From an uncultured Clostridium sp. (GTDB taxonomy: Bacteria; Bacillota; Clostridia; Lachnospirales; Lachnospiraceae), in assembly GCA_900541315.1 (NCBI GenBank), contig UQJF01000006.1:1-47377 (forward strand): a stretch of DNA of 47,377 nucleotides. Reading direction: 5' to 3'. Shown here piece after piece: positions 25,550 through 34,116 of this stretch. The notes under the pieces are model-generated. The model searched no databases. It worked only from the letters and a program-made list of their open reading frames with translations, and was not told the DNA's origin. Every line of letters begins with the position of its first letter. The first letter of the stretch is position 1. The translations under genes and the position numbers were made by a program.

Positions 25550-27070
25550 ATGAACCAGAGCAAAGTATTAGTTGCAGGTACTGGTATCAGCGGTATTGCT
25601 GCTGCAAGACTGGTCCTGGAGCGGGGCGGCGAAGTGGTGCTTTATGATGGCAACACTGCCTTAGACCCGGCAGAGATCCGTAAGAAATTTAAAGAAGAAG
25701 ACAAAGTAGGTATCGTTCTTGGTGAGATCAAGCGTTCTGACCTTTTAGGTGTGGAACTTTGTATCATCAGCCCAGGTATCCCTTTAAACAGTGCTTTTGT
25801 GTCAGTAGTAGATGAAGCAGGTATCCCTGTTCTCGGTGAGATCGAACTGGCGTATCAGTGTGGTCTTGGAAAGCTGGCTGCTATTACAGGAACTAATGGA
25901 AAGACTACTACAACGGCTCTTACAGGTGCCATCCTTAAGTCACAATATGAGGAAACTTTTGTAGTAGGAAATATTGGAGAGCCTTATACTTCAAAGGTAT
26001 CTGAAATGACAGAACAGTCTGTGACTGTGGCAGAGGTAAGCAGCTTCCAGTTAGAGACCATTATGGACTTTCATCCGGACGTAAGTGCTATTTTAAATCT
26101 TACACCAGATCATTTAGACCGTCATGGCTCCATGGAGAATTATGTACGCATTAAAGAGTGCATTACCATGAACCAGACAGCAGAGGATGCTGTGGTGTTA
26201 AATTATGATGATCCGCTGCTGCGGGAATTCGGTGAAAGCAGGATAGAAGAGACGGCTTCCAAACCAGATGAAAAACTGGAAAAAACCGGGAATGATCTGG
26301 TAGATGAAGAAGCCGCAGATACAGAAGAAGCCGGAGAAACAAAAGAAAGCGCCAGTACAGAGGCAGATACAGAAGAAACGGAAGAAACAGCAGAAAGCAG
26401 TCTTGCAGGGCTTCGGGCGAAGGTTTACTGGTTTTCCAGCAGAGAGCGCTTAAAAGAGGGTTTTTTCCTGGATGGGGACAATATTGTCTATGCAGATGGG
26501 AAAAAAGAACAGATCCTTGTAAATGTTAAGGATCTGCAGCTGCTAGGACGGCACAATTATGAAAATGTAATGGCAGCTGCCTATATCGGACTGTTAATGG
26601 GTGTTCCTTTTGAGAAGATACAGGAGACAGTGCGCCAGTTTAAACCTGTGGAGCATAGGATAGAATTTGTAAGAGAGCGTACTGGTGTCCGCTATTATAA
26701 TGATTCCAAGGGAACGAACCCGGATGCTGCTATCCAGGCTCTTAGGGCAATGCCGGGCCCTGTGCTTCTTATTGCAGGCGGTTATGATAAAAACAGTAAC
26801 TATGATGAGTGGGTGAAGGAATTCGCCGGCCGCGTAAAATATCTGGTGCTTATTGGAAAGACCAGGGATAAGATCGCAGCCTGTGCAAAAAAATACGGTT
26901 TTACAGAGATCATGTATGCAGAAGATTTAAAAGAGGCAGTCCAGGTGTGTGCTGTTTATGCAGACACAGGAGATTATGTGCTTCTGAGCCCGGCATGTGC
27001 AAGCTGGGATATGTTTAAAAATTATGAAGAACGCGGGCGTGTTTTTAAAGAGTGCGTCATGGCGCTTTAG
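25550..27070 (+). CDS. murD: UDP-N-acetylmuramoyl-L-alanine:D-glutamate ligase, with acidic insertion
   Basis: Cytoplasmic ATP-dependent ligase adding D-Glu to UDP-MurNAc-L-Ala, 506 aa against roughly 450 usual. N-terminal Rossmann domain (GTGISGIAAARLVLERGG), ATP loop GTNGKTTTT (114-122), NLTPDHLDRHGS (183-194), and C-terminal domain with YYNDSKGTNPDAA and SPACASWDMF. The extra length is a block at about residues 229-286, almost all Glu/Thr/Ala/Ser/Asp, inserted in the central domain between NYDDPLLREFG and VYWFSSRER. Catalytic motifs are intact, so the enzyme is likely active. ftsW starts 13 bases later. Confidence 0.95.
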   Translation: MNQSKVLVAGTGISGIAAARLVLERGGEVVLYDGNTALDPAEIRKKFKEEDKVGIVLGEIKRSDLLGVELCIISPGIPLNSAFVSVVDEAGIPVLGEIELAYQCGLGKLAAITGTNGKTTTTALTGAILKSQYEETFVVGNIGEPYTSKVSEMTEQSVTVAEVSSFQLETIMDFHPDVSAILNLTPDHLDRHGSMENYVRIKECITMNQTAEDAVVLNYDDPLLREFGESRIEETASKPDEKLEKTGNDLVDEEAADTEEAGETKESASTEADTEETEETAESSLAGLRAKVYWFSSRERLKEGFFLDGDNIVYADGKKEQILVNVKDLQLLGRHNYENVMAAAYIGLLMGVPFEKIQETVRQFKPVEHRIEFVRERTGVRYYNDSKGTNPDAAIQALRAMPGPVLLIAGGYDKNSNYDEWVKEFAGRVKYLVLIGKTRDKIAACAKKYGFTEIMYAEDLKEAVQVCAVYADTGDYVLLSPACASWDMFKNYEERGRVFKECVMAL

Positions 27071-27083
27071 GAGGTAGAAGACA

Positions 27084-28487
27084 ATGGCGGGAAAAAAACG
27101 GCGAAGAAGACATCCCGGAGGAGCTCCTTCTGGTATGGCCGCAGATCACCCACAGGCGTCCCGCCAGAACGGCAGACCTGTCCAGATCAAAGGACAGCAG
27201 GAAGTTCCAGTAAGGCGGGGAGGTAAACAGGTACGTTATGTACAGCCGGGTCGTGGAGCTGCTTATCCGGTAAATGGGGCAGTGTATGGAAGAAATGGAG
27301 GGGCTTATCCATCAGATGCAGCAGTTTATGCACAACAGGAAGGGATGCAAAAAAAGAGAAAGCCCCGTCATTTTTATGATTACAGCCTTCTTTTTATCAT
27401 CATTTTCCTTACGGTATTCGGACTGGTCATGATCTACAGTGCCAGCTCTTATACAGCTCAGTTAAGTAATAAATATGGCGGAAATAGTGCCTATTTTATA
27501 CAGAGGCAGGCAATGATCGCAGCTGCAGGCTTTCTGGCAATGTTAGGCATATCAAAATTGGATTATCATTTGCTGGTAAAGCTCGCAAGACCTTCATACT
27601 GGATGTCTTATGTGCTGATGGTTGCTGTTTCTCTTGTAGGAAGATCGGTAAACGGTAAAAGAAGATGGCTGGGAGTGGGATCGTTTAGTTTTCAGCCTAC
27701 AGAGTTTGCAAAGATCGCCCTGATCATTATGCTGGCATATTTTATTACGAAAAAAGGTGATAATATCAATCACCTTAAAACTGCTTTAAAGGTAGTGTAT
27801 TTAACAATTCCCATCGCAGCCATTGTAGCAGCCAACAACCTAAGCTCCGGTATTATCCTTGTAGGTATCGGCTTTGTTATGCTTTTTGTAGCATGCAGGA
27901 TCAAATGGCCTTTTTACGGTATAGCAGCCGGTGCGATCGGTCTCCTTGCCGGTGCGGGGCCTATTGGTAAGGTCCTGGTACAGATAAAAGTGCTTCAGCC
28001 ATACCAGTACCGTCGTATTGAGGCATGGCTGAACCCGGAGCTGGATCCTGAAGGAAAAAGCTTCCAGGTACTCCAGGGGCTGTATGCTATTGGTTCTGGT
28101 GGTCTTTTTGGTCAGGGCTTAGGACAGAGTATCCAGAAATTGGGTTTTCTTCCTGAATCGCAGAATGATATGATCTTTGCTATTATCTGTGAGGAGCTGG
28201 GGCTTTTTGGAGCCGTATCCATTATCCTGATCTTTCTGTTTATGATCTTCCGGTTTATGGTTATTGCCAATAATGCACCGGATCTGTTTGGTGCATTGCT
28301 TGTAGTAGGTGTTATGGGACATATTGCTATTCAGGTTGTTTTAAATATTGCAGTTGTTACCAATACAATTCCTAATACAGGCATCACACTTCCCTTTATC
28401 AGTTATGGAGGTACGTCAGTTCTGTTTACCATGATTGAAATGGGCATTGTCTTAAGCGTGTCTAACCGCATACGGCTGGAAAATTAA
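27084..28487 (+). CDS. ftsW: SEDS peptidoglycan polymerase, FtsW/SpoVE-type
   Basis: Lipid II polymerase of the FtsW/RodA/SpoVE family, 467 aa. An unusual cytoplasmic extension of about 97 residues, rich in Arg, Gly, Tyr and Gln with a loose AYPVNGAVYGRN / AYPSDAAVYAQQ repeat, precedes the first helix. The core shows VFGLVMIYSASSY, VNGKRRWLGVGSFSFQPTEF, a long loop with GLYAIGSGGLFGQGLGQS, PESQNDMIFAIICEELGL, and a last segment TGITLPFISYGGTSVL, all family hallmarks. Its position between murD and the next cell-wall gene corresponds to spoVE in Bacillus. Vegetative FtsW and sporulation SpoVE cannot be separated by sequence alone. It likely works with the upstream PBPs. Confidence 0.93.
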   Translation: MAGKKRRRRHPGGAPSGMAADHPQASRQNGRPVQIKGQQEVPVRRGGKQVRYVQPGRGAAYPVNGAVYGRNGGAYPSDAAVYAQQEGMQKKRKPRHFYDYSLLFIIIFLTVFGLVMIYSASSYTAQLSNKYGGNSAYFIQRQAMIAAAGFLAMLGISKLDYHLLVKLARPSYWMSYVLMVAVSLVGRSVNGKRRWLGVGSFSFQPTEFAKIALIIMLAYFITKKGDNINHLKTALKVVYLTIPIAAIVAANNLSSGIILVGIGFVMLFVACRIKWPFYGIAAGAIGLLAGAGPIGKVLVQIKVLQPYQYRRIEAWLNPELDPEGKSFQVLQGLYAIGSGGLFGQGLGQSIQKLGFLPESQNDMIFAIICEELGLFGAVSIILIFLFMIFRFMVIANNAPDLFGALLVVGVMGHIAIQVVLNIAVVTNTIPNTGITLPFISYGGTSVLFTMIEMGIVLSVSNRIRLEN

Positions 28488-28574
28488 CTGTAGATCATTT
28501 CATACATACATGCACTTAAGCAGCCATCAGGGCATATAATCACAGTAGGATGTTCTTTCTGTGGAGGTGCCTTT

Positions 28575-29840
28575 TTGGCTGCAATTCAGGTTTATGGGAT
28601 GAATTCTTTAGAAGGAGAGATTTCTGTTCAGGGCTCTAAGAATGGTGCTCTTCCTGTTATGGCAGGAGCTTTACTGCATAAAGGGGTAACGGTGCTTTTA
28701 AACGTACCGGATATAGAAGATACCCGGTGCATGACAGATATTTTAAGAGAGCTTGGCTGTGACTGTAAAAGAGAAGGCATACGCCTTGTGATCGATGCCT
28801 CAAAGGCATCAGGTACAGAAGTACCGGAAAAATATGTAAAAGCCATGCGTTCTTCCATTATATTGCTGGGTGCCCTGCTTGGAAGAATGAAGGAAGGGCA
28901 ATGCAGTCTGCCTGGAGGCTGCCTGATCGGGGCAAGGCCGGTGGATCTGCATTTAATGGTCCTTCGGGGACTGGGGGCAGAAATCACAGAAAAAGAGGGA
29001 AAGTTCCGTGCAGATGCTGGTCAGGGGCTTTCAGGCAGTGAGCTGTATCTTCCATATCCAAGTGTGGGTGCTACAGAACAGGCGATTTTAGCAGCTGTAC
29101 TGGCGGATGGGGTGACAGTGATCCACGGGGCAGCAAAAGAACCGGAGATCTGCGAATTGTGCTTCTTTTTAAATGGAATGGGTGCTGTGATCTGTGGCAT
29201 GGGAACGGACCATCTGATGATACAGGGGGTAAAAACGCTTCATGACAGCCTGTGGAAGGTGGCAGGAGACCGTATTGCAGCAGGAACTTATTGCAGTGGT
29301 GTGATGATGGCAGGAGGAAGCATTAGTTTAAAAGAAGTGATACCGGAGCAGTTAGAAGAGCCTCTTATATTGTTCCAGCGGGCGGGAGCTGTAGTTAAAA
29401 GGGAAAGGGAACGGCTTTTTATTTGTATGAAAGACCGGCCGGATCCCCTGAAAATCTCTACAGGCCCCTATCCTGGTTTCCCCACAGATATGCAGTCTCT
29501 TTTTATGGCGTTTTTATCCATTGCAAAGGGGGAGAGCTGTATTACGGAAAACGTATTTGAGGATCGTTTTGGAACAGCAGCAGAGCTTGTGAAAATGGGA
29601 GCTGATATTACCTGCCAGGGAAAAACAGCGGTGATAAAGGGTGTACCCTTGTTAGCAGGAACAAAAGTAAGGGCATTGGATCTGAGAGGCGCAGCTGCAT
29701 TGGTGATGGCGGCTTTAGGAGCTGAAGGAAGCACTATTATAGAAGATTGTTACCATATTAAAAGAGGATACGAAGATATCTGCCGTGATCTGAGGGCATT
29801 AGGCGGCAGAGCAGACTGGATGGAGAGTGATACAGGATGA
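28575..29840 (+). CDS. murA: UDP-N-acetylglucosamine 1-carboxyvinyltransferase
   Basis: First committed enzyme of peptidoglycan synthesis, moving enolpyruvate from PEP to UDP-GlcNAc, 421 aa. It begins with TTG, supported by GGAGGTG upstream and by the family start (AIQVYGMNSLEGEISVQGSK). Lys22 in GSKNGALP and the catalytic Cys116 in LPGGCLIGARPVDLH (the fosfomycin target position) are present. The conserved PTDMQ segment lies near the last third. A murA here, between ftsW and ftsQ, takes the place of murG/murB in Bacillus order. It overlaps ftsQ by 4 bases (ATGA). Confidence 0.95.
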   Translation: MAAIQVYGMNSLEGEISVQGSKNGALPVMAGALLHKGVTVLLNVPDIEDTRCMTDILRELGCDCKREGIRLVIDASKASGTEVPEKYVKAMRSSIILLGALLGRMKEGQCSLPGGCLIGARPVDLHLMVLRGLGAEITEKEGKFRADAGQGLSGSELYLPYPSVGATEQAILAAVLADGVTVIHGAAKEPEICELCFFLNGMGAVICGMGTDHLMIQGVKTLHDSLWKVAGDRIAAGTYCSGVMMAGGSISLKEVIPEQLEEPLILFQRAGAVVKRERERLFICMKDRPDPLKISTGPYPGFPTDMQSLFMAFLSIAKGESCITENVFEDRFGTAAELVKMGADITCQGKTAVIKGVPLLAGTKVRALDLRGAAALVMAALGAEGSTIIEDCYHIKRGYEDICRDLRALGGRADWMESDTG

Positions 29841-30571
29841 TAAGAAGAGCTGGGAGAAAAAGCTTTACATGGATAAGGATCGCCGCACTGCTTTTAATAC
29901 TTGGGGCGATCCTTATATTTGGCCTGCGGATCAAAGAAGTGACTATATCCGGAAGTGACCGTTATACGCCGCAGCAGATTGAAAACATCCTGTTTTCCGG
30001 GCGTTGGGGAAATAATACCATCCTGGCTCTTATTAATGATAAAACAAAACCCCACAAACAGATCCCCTTTGTCGAAGATTATAAGATTGTTTTTCATGGT
30101 CCTTTTAAGGTGGAGGTCATTGTTTATGATAAAAGCATTGTAGGTTACGTATCTTATATGAGCAGTTATATGTACTTTGACCGAGAGGGAATTATTGTGG
30201 AAAGCTCTGCAGACTGCCTTCCGGGAATCCCGCAGATCACAGGTCTGGAATTTGGACGCATTATTTTGTACAGACCTCTTCCTGTAAAGAATCCGAAAAT
30301 ATTTGAAGAAATATTAAATCTGACCCAGCAGCTGTCTGTTTATAATATCCAGGTGGACCGTATCCGCTTTTCCATTTCAGGACAGCCTTCCTTTACCATT
30401 GGCCAGATGGAAGTGACTTTGGGAGATGAGGGAGATGTAGACGGAAAGCTGTCTCTTTTAAATGATATCTTGCGGGATCATCCGGAATTAAAGGAGAAAA
30501 AGGGAACTTTGGAGCTGGACGGATATTCAGATACAGGCAATGATGGGGCAATACCATTTAAGTTGAAATAA
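29837..30571 (+). CDS. ftsQ: Cell division protein FtsQ/DivIB
   Basis: Bitopic divisome protein, 244 aa: short basic N-terminus, one membrane helix (about 13-29, AALLLILGAILIFGL), then a POTRA-like domain starting IKEVTISGSDRYTPQQIENI. A beta domain follows to the end. FtsQ/DivIB joins FtsL and DivIC to regulate septal synthesis. Sequence is diverged but topology, the POTRA opening and position before ftsZ support the call. It is last in this co-transcribed block; ftsZ has its own promoter. Confidence 0.88.
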   Translation: MIRRAGRKSFTWIRIAALLLILGAILIFGLRIKEVTISGSDRYTPQQIENILFSGRWGNNTILALINDKTKPHKQIPFVEDYKIVFHGPFKVEVIVYDKSIVGYVSYMSSYMYFDREGIIVESSADCLPGIPQITGLEFGRIILYRPLPVKNPKIFEEILNLTQQLSVYNIQVDRIRFSISGQPSFTIGQMEVTLGDEGDVDGKLSLLNDILRDHPELKEKKGTLELDGYSDTGNDGAIPFKLK

Positions 30572-30652
30572 AAGTCCGTGCAGGCGCTGCCTGTACCGGT
30601 GATCCGGGGCTGTAGCCCTTATTCATAGAGGGTTAAAAAAGTAAATTCAGGG

Positions 30653-30681
30653 TTGATTTTTTGGGGAAAATAAAATATAGT
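30653..30681 (+). promoter_or_regulatory. Sigma-A promoter for ftsZ
   Basis: TTGATT (30653-30658), 17 bp, TATAGT (30676-30681), in the 204-bp gap between ftsQ and ftsZ. ftsA, usual in this place, is absent. Confidence 0.6.
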
Positions 30682-30775
30682 ATTAGTTAGGCTAGAAATC
30701 AGAAACATTTTATAATAATAGAAAAGCACAGTACCGTGTTCTTTGAACAGGGTTTCAAGAAGGAGGACAAGTATC

Positions 30776-32083
30776 TTGTTAGAGATTAAAATAAATGAGT
30801 CAGAGAATGCTGCAAGAATTATCGTAGTAGGTGTAGGCGGTGCCGGAAATAACGCAGTAAACCGCATGATCGATGAAAATATTGCAGGTGTTGAGTTTAT
30901 CGGCATCAATACAGATAAGCAGGCACTGCAGTTCTGCAAGGCTCCTACTGCTATGCAGATCGGAGAGAAGCTGACAAAGGGCTTAGGTGCGGGTGCACGT
31001 CCGGAAGTTGGTGAGAAGGCAGCAGAAGAGAGCTCTGAGGAGATCTCCCAGGCATTAAAGGGCGCTGATATGGTATTTGTTACCTGTGGTATGGGAGGCG
31101 GTACCGGTACTGGTGCAGCTCCTGTTGTTGCAAAGATCGCGAAGGATATGGGTATCCTTACTGTTGGTGTTGTAACAAAGCCTTTCCGTTTTGAAGCAAA
31201 AGCACGTATGCAGAATGCGTTAAATGGTATCGAATGTTTAAAGCAGGCTGTAGATACTCTGATCGTTATCCCAAATGACCGTCTTCTTGAGATCGTAGAC
31301 CGCCGTACCACTATGCCGGATGCTCTTAAGAAAGCAGATGAAGTCCTTCAGCAGGCAGTTCAGGGTATTACTGACCTTATCAATGTTCCTGGTCTGATCA
31401 ATCTTGACTTTGCTGATATCCAGACTGTTATGATCGATAAGGGTATCGCTCATATTGGTATTGGTAAGGCTAAGGGTGATGACAAGGCTGTTGAGGCAGT
31501 TAAGCAGGCTGTATCCAGCCCTCTTCTTGAAACTACCATTGAGGGTGCAAGCCACGTTATCATCAATATCTCCGGCGATATCAGCCTGATCGAAGCAAAC
31601 GAAGCAGCAAGCTATGTTCAGGAACTGGCTGGCGATGATGCAAATATCATCTTTGGTGCTATGTATGATGAAAACGCCCAGGATGAGGCAAGTATTACTG
31701 TTATTGCTACAGGACTGGATGAGCACAATGCAACATCCTCTGTATCCAAGGCTATGACCGGATTTTCTTCTAATAATTTTAAGACACAGGTTCCGGAGAA
31801 GGCAGCTTCCGCAGAAGCAGCAGCAACTGAGGCAGCTCCGGCTTTTACAAAGCCGGCCCAGCCTGCATTTAACCGCACCTTTAATCCTGGTGCAGCTGCA
31901 CAGCCAACCTATACAGTTCCTAAGTTTACAGGCGCAGGAAGCTTTAATACAGGTGCTGCAAACACCCAGGAAGCACCAAAACAGGCAGCTCCATCTACAG
32001 AGAGAACAGCTCCTTCCTTCCGCCCAGCAGCAAACAAGGAAATGCAGATCAATATCCCGGATTTCTTAAAGAATAAGCGGTAA
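30776..32083 (+). CDS. ftsZ: Cell division protein FtsZ
   Basis: Tubulin-like GTPase forming the Z-ring, 435 aa. TTG 30776 is the chosen start: AGGAGG (30761-30766) lies 9 nt before it and the product then begins [18 protein letters not shown] as in Clostridia; a TTG at 30743 is an in-frame alternative. GTP loop [13 protein letters not shown], synergy-loop region [11 protein letters not shown], Ala/Pro/Thr-rich linker (about 320-420), and the C-terminal conserved tail [11 protein letters not shown] that binds partner proteins. No ftsA is next to it. A terminator follows at 32151. Confidence 0.98.
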   Translation: MLEIKINESENAARIIVVGVGGAGNNAVNRMIDENIAGVEFIGINTDKQALQFCKAPTAMQIGEKLTKGLGAGARPEVGEKAAEESSEEISQALKGADMVFVTCGMGGGTGTGAAPVVAKIAKDMGILTVGVVTKPFRFEAKARMQNALNGIECLKQAVDTLIVIPNDRLLEIVDRRTTMPDALKKADEVLQQAVQGITDLINVPGLINLDFADIQTVMIDKGIAHIGIGKAKGDDKAVEAVKQAVSSPLLETTIEGASHVIINISGDISLIEANEAASYVQELAGDDANIIFGAMYDENAQDEASITVIATGLDEHNATSSVSKAMTGFSSNNFKTQVPEKAASAEAAATEAAPAFTKPAQPAFNRTFNPGAAAQPTYTVPKFTGAGSFNTGAANTQEAPKQAAPSTERTAPSFRPAANKEMQINIPDFLKNKR

Positions 32084-32150
32084 TAGATTTTTGAATCATC
32101 TGCATATGCAAAGCACGTAGCAATTCGGTATCAGAGTATTATAGTATAGT

Positions 32151-32195
32151 AAGACCTTTTCTACAGACAGTAAGCCTGTGGAAGAGGTCTTTTTT
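32151..32195 (+). terminator. Terminator after ftsZ
   Basis: Stem AAGACCTTTTCTACAG (32151-32166) with CTGTGGAAGAGGTCTT (32176-32191), one G-U and one mismatch, followed by a T-run. It separates division genes from the sporulation promoter. Confidence 0.85.
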
Positions 32196-32215
32196 GCGTT
32201 CAAAAATGCGAAGAT

Positions 32216-32281
32216 TGTCGAAAAAAACAGCGTTTCCTCCAACACTCTTCGACAGCATTTGCACTTAAGAATGATTATAAT
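32216..32281 (+). promoter_or_regulatory. Spo0A-controlled promoter of spoIIGA-sigE
   Basis: Two perfect 0A boxes, TGTCGAA (32216-32222) and its reverse TTCGACA (32248-32254). A -10 TATAAT lies at 32276-32281. TTCGAC (32248-32253), part of the second box, sits 22 bp before the -10. The Bacillus spoIIG promoter is known for a sigma-A promoter with 22-bp spacing and 0A boxes over the -35, so this is a close match in design. Confidence 0.82.
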
Positions 32282-32348
32282 GTACCTCATAAAGAACCCT
32301 ATATATTCACCCATGGTCATTAAAGGAGGCGGAAAAAAGTCCGGGAAG

Positions 32349-33176
32349 ATGATGTACAGAGTTTACATAGATGTGATATTTGCAGTGAATTTTTTAATGG
32401 ATCTGGCGGTGCTTGCTATGTTGAACCAGCTTTTTTCTTACCGTGCAGATTTTAAGCATATGTTAAAAGGAGCTTTTGTAGGAGCTTTGTGGGCATGTAT
32501 CCTGGCGGCTTTTCCGGGGATTCCTCTTATATTACAGATGTTTGGGACTTATGTGGCGGCAGGAGCGCTGATGGCAGCTGTTGCCTATGGCATAAGAAGC
32601 AGAAGAGAGATTTTACGGGCAGTAGGGGGAATTTACCTTATATCGGTGGTTCTTGGAGGAGTCATGCTGGCGCTTGCAGAAAGCAGCCCGGGAAGAAATC
32701 TTACAAAATGGATGCCGGAAAGCTTTCTGGTCAGGCTGTTTCTGGCTGCCGGAGCTGTATTCTTGTGTGTATGGCTTTCACGGTTTCTGCGTCTTTTGAG
32801 CATCCGAAAAGAGGAAAACAGGCATTTAAGAAATGTTACCTTGTTTTATGCAGGCCAGACCATAAAGACCAGAGGCCTGATCGATACAGGAAACCATTTA
32901 AAAGCTCCTGTAAGCGGTCTGCCGGTCCATGTAGCTACAGCAGGACTGATGAAACGTCTTTGCCCGGCAGTAAAAGGGGTCATGTATGTTCCTTATCAAT
33001 GCATAGGCAGCAGCGGCATCCTTCCAGCTGTAAGGATCGACGAAATGAAAGTGGAAGGAGAGAAGGGAAGCTTTGTGATACCAAAGCCATGGATCGCTAT
33101 AACAAAGGGAAGCTTATCTCCACATAATGAATATGAAGTGCTGATACAGAAGAATGATAAAGGGTTGCAAGTGTAG
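32349..33176 (+). CDS. spoIIGA: Sigma-E processing peptidase SpoIIGA
   Basis: Membrane aspartic protease that removes the pro-sequence of sigma-E in the mother cell, about 275 aa. The start is uncertain: [20 protein letters not shown] (from 32349 or 32352) matches the family N-terminus, but the strong AAAGGAGG (32322-32329) lies 19 nt away and an ATG at 32313 is also in frame. Five or so membrane helices occupy the first half. The second half carries the protease motif [11 protein letters not shown] with the catalytic Asp, and [14 protein letters not shown]. sigE follows at 11 bases. The Spo0A-type promoter at 32216 explains its timing. Confidence 0.93.
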   Translation: MMYRVYIDVIFAVNFLMDLAVLAMLNQLFSYRADFKHMLKGAFVGALWACILAAFPGIPLILQMFGTYVAAGALMAAVAYGIRSRREILRAVGGIYLISVVLGGVMLALAESSPGRNLTKWMPESFLVRLFLAAGAVFLCVWLSRFLRLLSIRKEENRHLRNVTLFYAGQTIKTRGLIDTGNHLKAPVSGLPVHVATAGLMKRLCPAVKGVMYVPYQCIGSSGILPAVRIDEMKVEGEKGSFVIPKPWIAITKGSLSPHNEYEVLIQKNDKGLQV

Positions 33177-33187
33177 GAGGAGTCATT

Positions 33188-33928
33188 ATGATGATTAAAG
33201 TGTCTGTACCAAATCGTTTTCAGTTAAAAACCGTTTCCAGGTTCAGGACCGTTCTCATGCCGGGACAGGGAGAGGTGCATTATATCGGAGGAGCAGATAT
33301 CCTGCCGCCGCCATTAGACAGTGCAGAAGAGGGGAAGATGATCGCTCTTTTAGGAACCGAAGAAGATGGGAAGGCCCGCTCTTCCCTGATCGAGCATAAT
33401 CTGCGTCTTGTGGTGTATATTGCAAAGAAATTCGACAATACAAGTGTTGGGGTAGAAGATCTGATCTCCATTGGCACCATTGGACTGATCAAAGCGATCA
33501 ATACCTTTAAGACGGATAAGAATATTAAACTGGCTACCTATGCATCCAGGTGTATTGAAAATGAGATCCTTATGTATCTGCGCAGAAATAATAAGACGAA
33601 ACTGGAGGTTTCCATTGATGAGCCTTTAAATGTAGATTGGGATGGAAATGAACTGCTGCTTTCAGATATCCTGGGTACAGATGAGGATGTGATCTATCAT
33701 GGAATCGAAGATGAGATAGAGAAAAATCTTTTAAATACTGCCATCAGCCGTCTGGCTCCAAGGGAGAGGAAAATTGTGGAGCTGCGGTACGGCCTTACAA
33801 GTGCAGACGGAGAGGAAATGACCCAGAAAGAAGTGGCAGACCTAATGGGAATATCCCAGTCTTACATATCAAGACTTGAAAAGAAGATCATGAAACGTCT
33901 GAAGAAAGAAATCGTGCGGTTTGAATAA
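33188..33928 (+). CDS. sigE: RNA polymerase sporulation sigma factor, pro-sigma-E
   Basis: Mother-cell sigma factor, 246 aa, start after AGGAGGAG. The first 29 residues differ from other sigma factors and act as the pro-sequence; cleavage by SpoIIGA is expected near E29-V30, just before [13 protein letters not shown]. Region 2 is [15 protein letters not shown] followed by [17 protein letters not shown], region 3 lies around 120-170, and the region 4 HTH is [20 protein letters not shown]. Adjacent spoIIGA is its activating protease. Downstream genes have their own promoter. Confidence 0.97.
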   Translation: MMIKVSVPNRFQLKTVSRFRTVLMPGQGEVHYIGGADILPPPLDSAEEGKMIALLGTEEDGKARSSLIEHNLRLVVYIAKKFDNTSVGVEDLISIGTIGLIKAINTFKTDKNIKLATYASRCIENEILMYLRRNNKTKLEVSIDEPLNVDWDGNELLLSDILGTDEDVIYHGIEDEIEKNLLNTAISRLAPRERKIVELRYGLTSADGEEMTQKEVADLMGISQSYISRLEKKIMKRLKKEIVRFE

Positions 33929-33966
33929 GTATAGCTTTATTAGTATTGTGAATAAAATATCAATTC

Positions 33967-33994
33967 TTGCATTTGTGTCAAAAAGTGCTAAAAT
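33967..33994 (+). promoter_or_regulatory. Candidate promoter for ion-transporter gene
   Basis: TTGCAT (33967-33972), 16 bp, TAAAAT (33989-33994), with TGC before the -10. The start codon is 122 bases further on, leaving a long leader. Confidence 0.45.
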
Positions 33995-34020
33995 TTTACA
34001 ATGCACGGAAAAAGGTGCGG

Positions 34021-34081
34021 TCATCCTTCAATTATATGGATGATCTGGGAGAGAAATATCAAAGGAATATGGAAATATTCC
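34021..34081 (+). promoter_or_regulatory. Possible structured 5' leader of ion-transporter gene
   Basis: Two small stems: TCATCC (34021-34026) / GGATGA (34038-34043) and GGAATAT (34064-34070) / ATATTCC (34075-34081) with a GGAA loop. The leader ends at AGGAGG of the transporter. A regulatory RNA is possible, but no known riboswitch was recognised. Confidence 0.3.
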
Positions 34082-34116
34082 GGGAGGACATAATATACGG
34101 ACAGGAGGAAAATATT

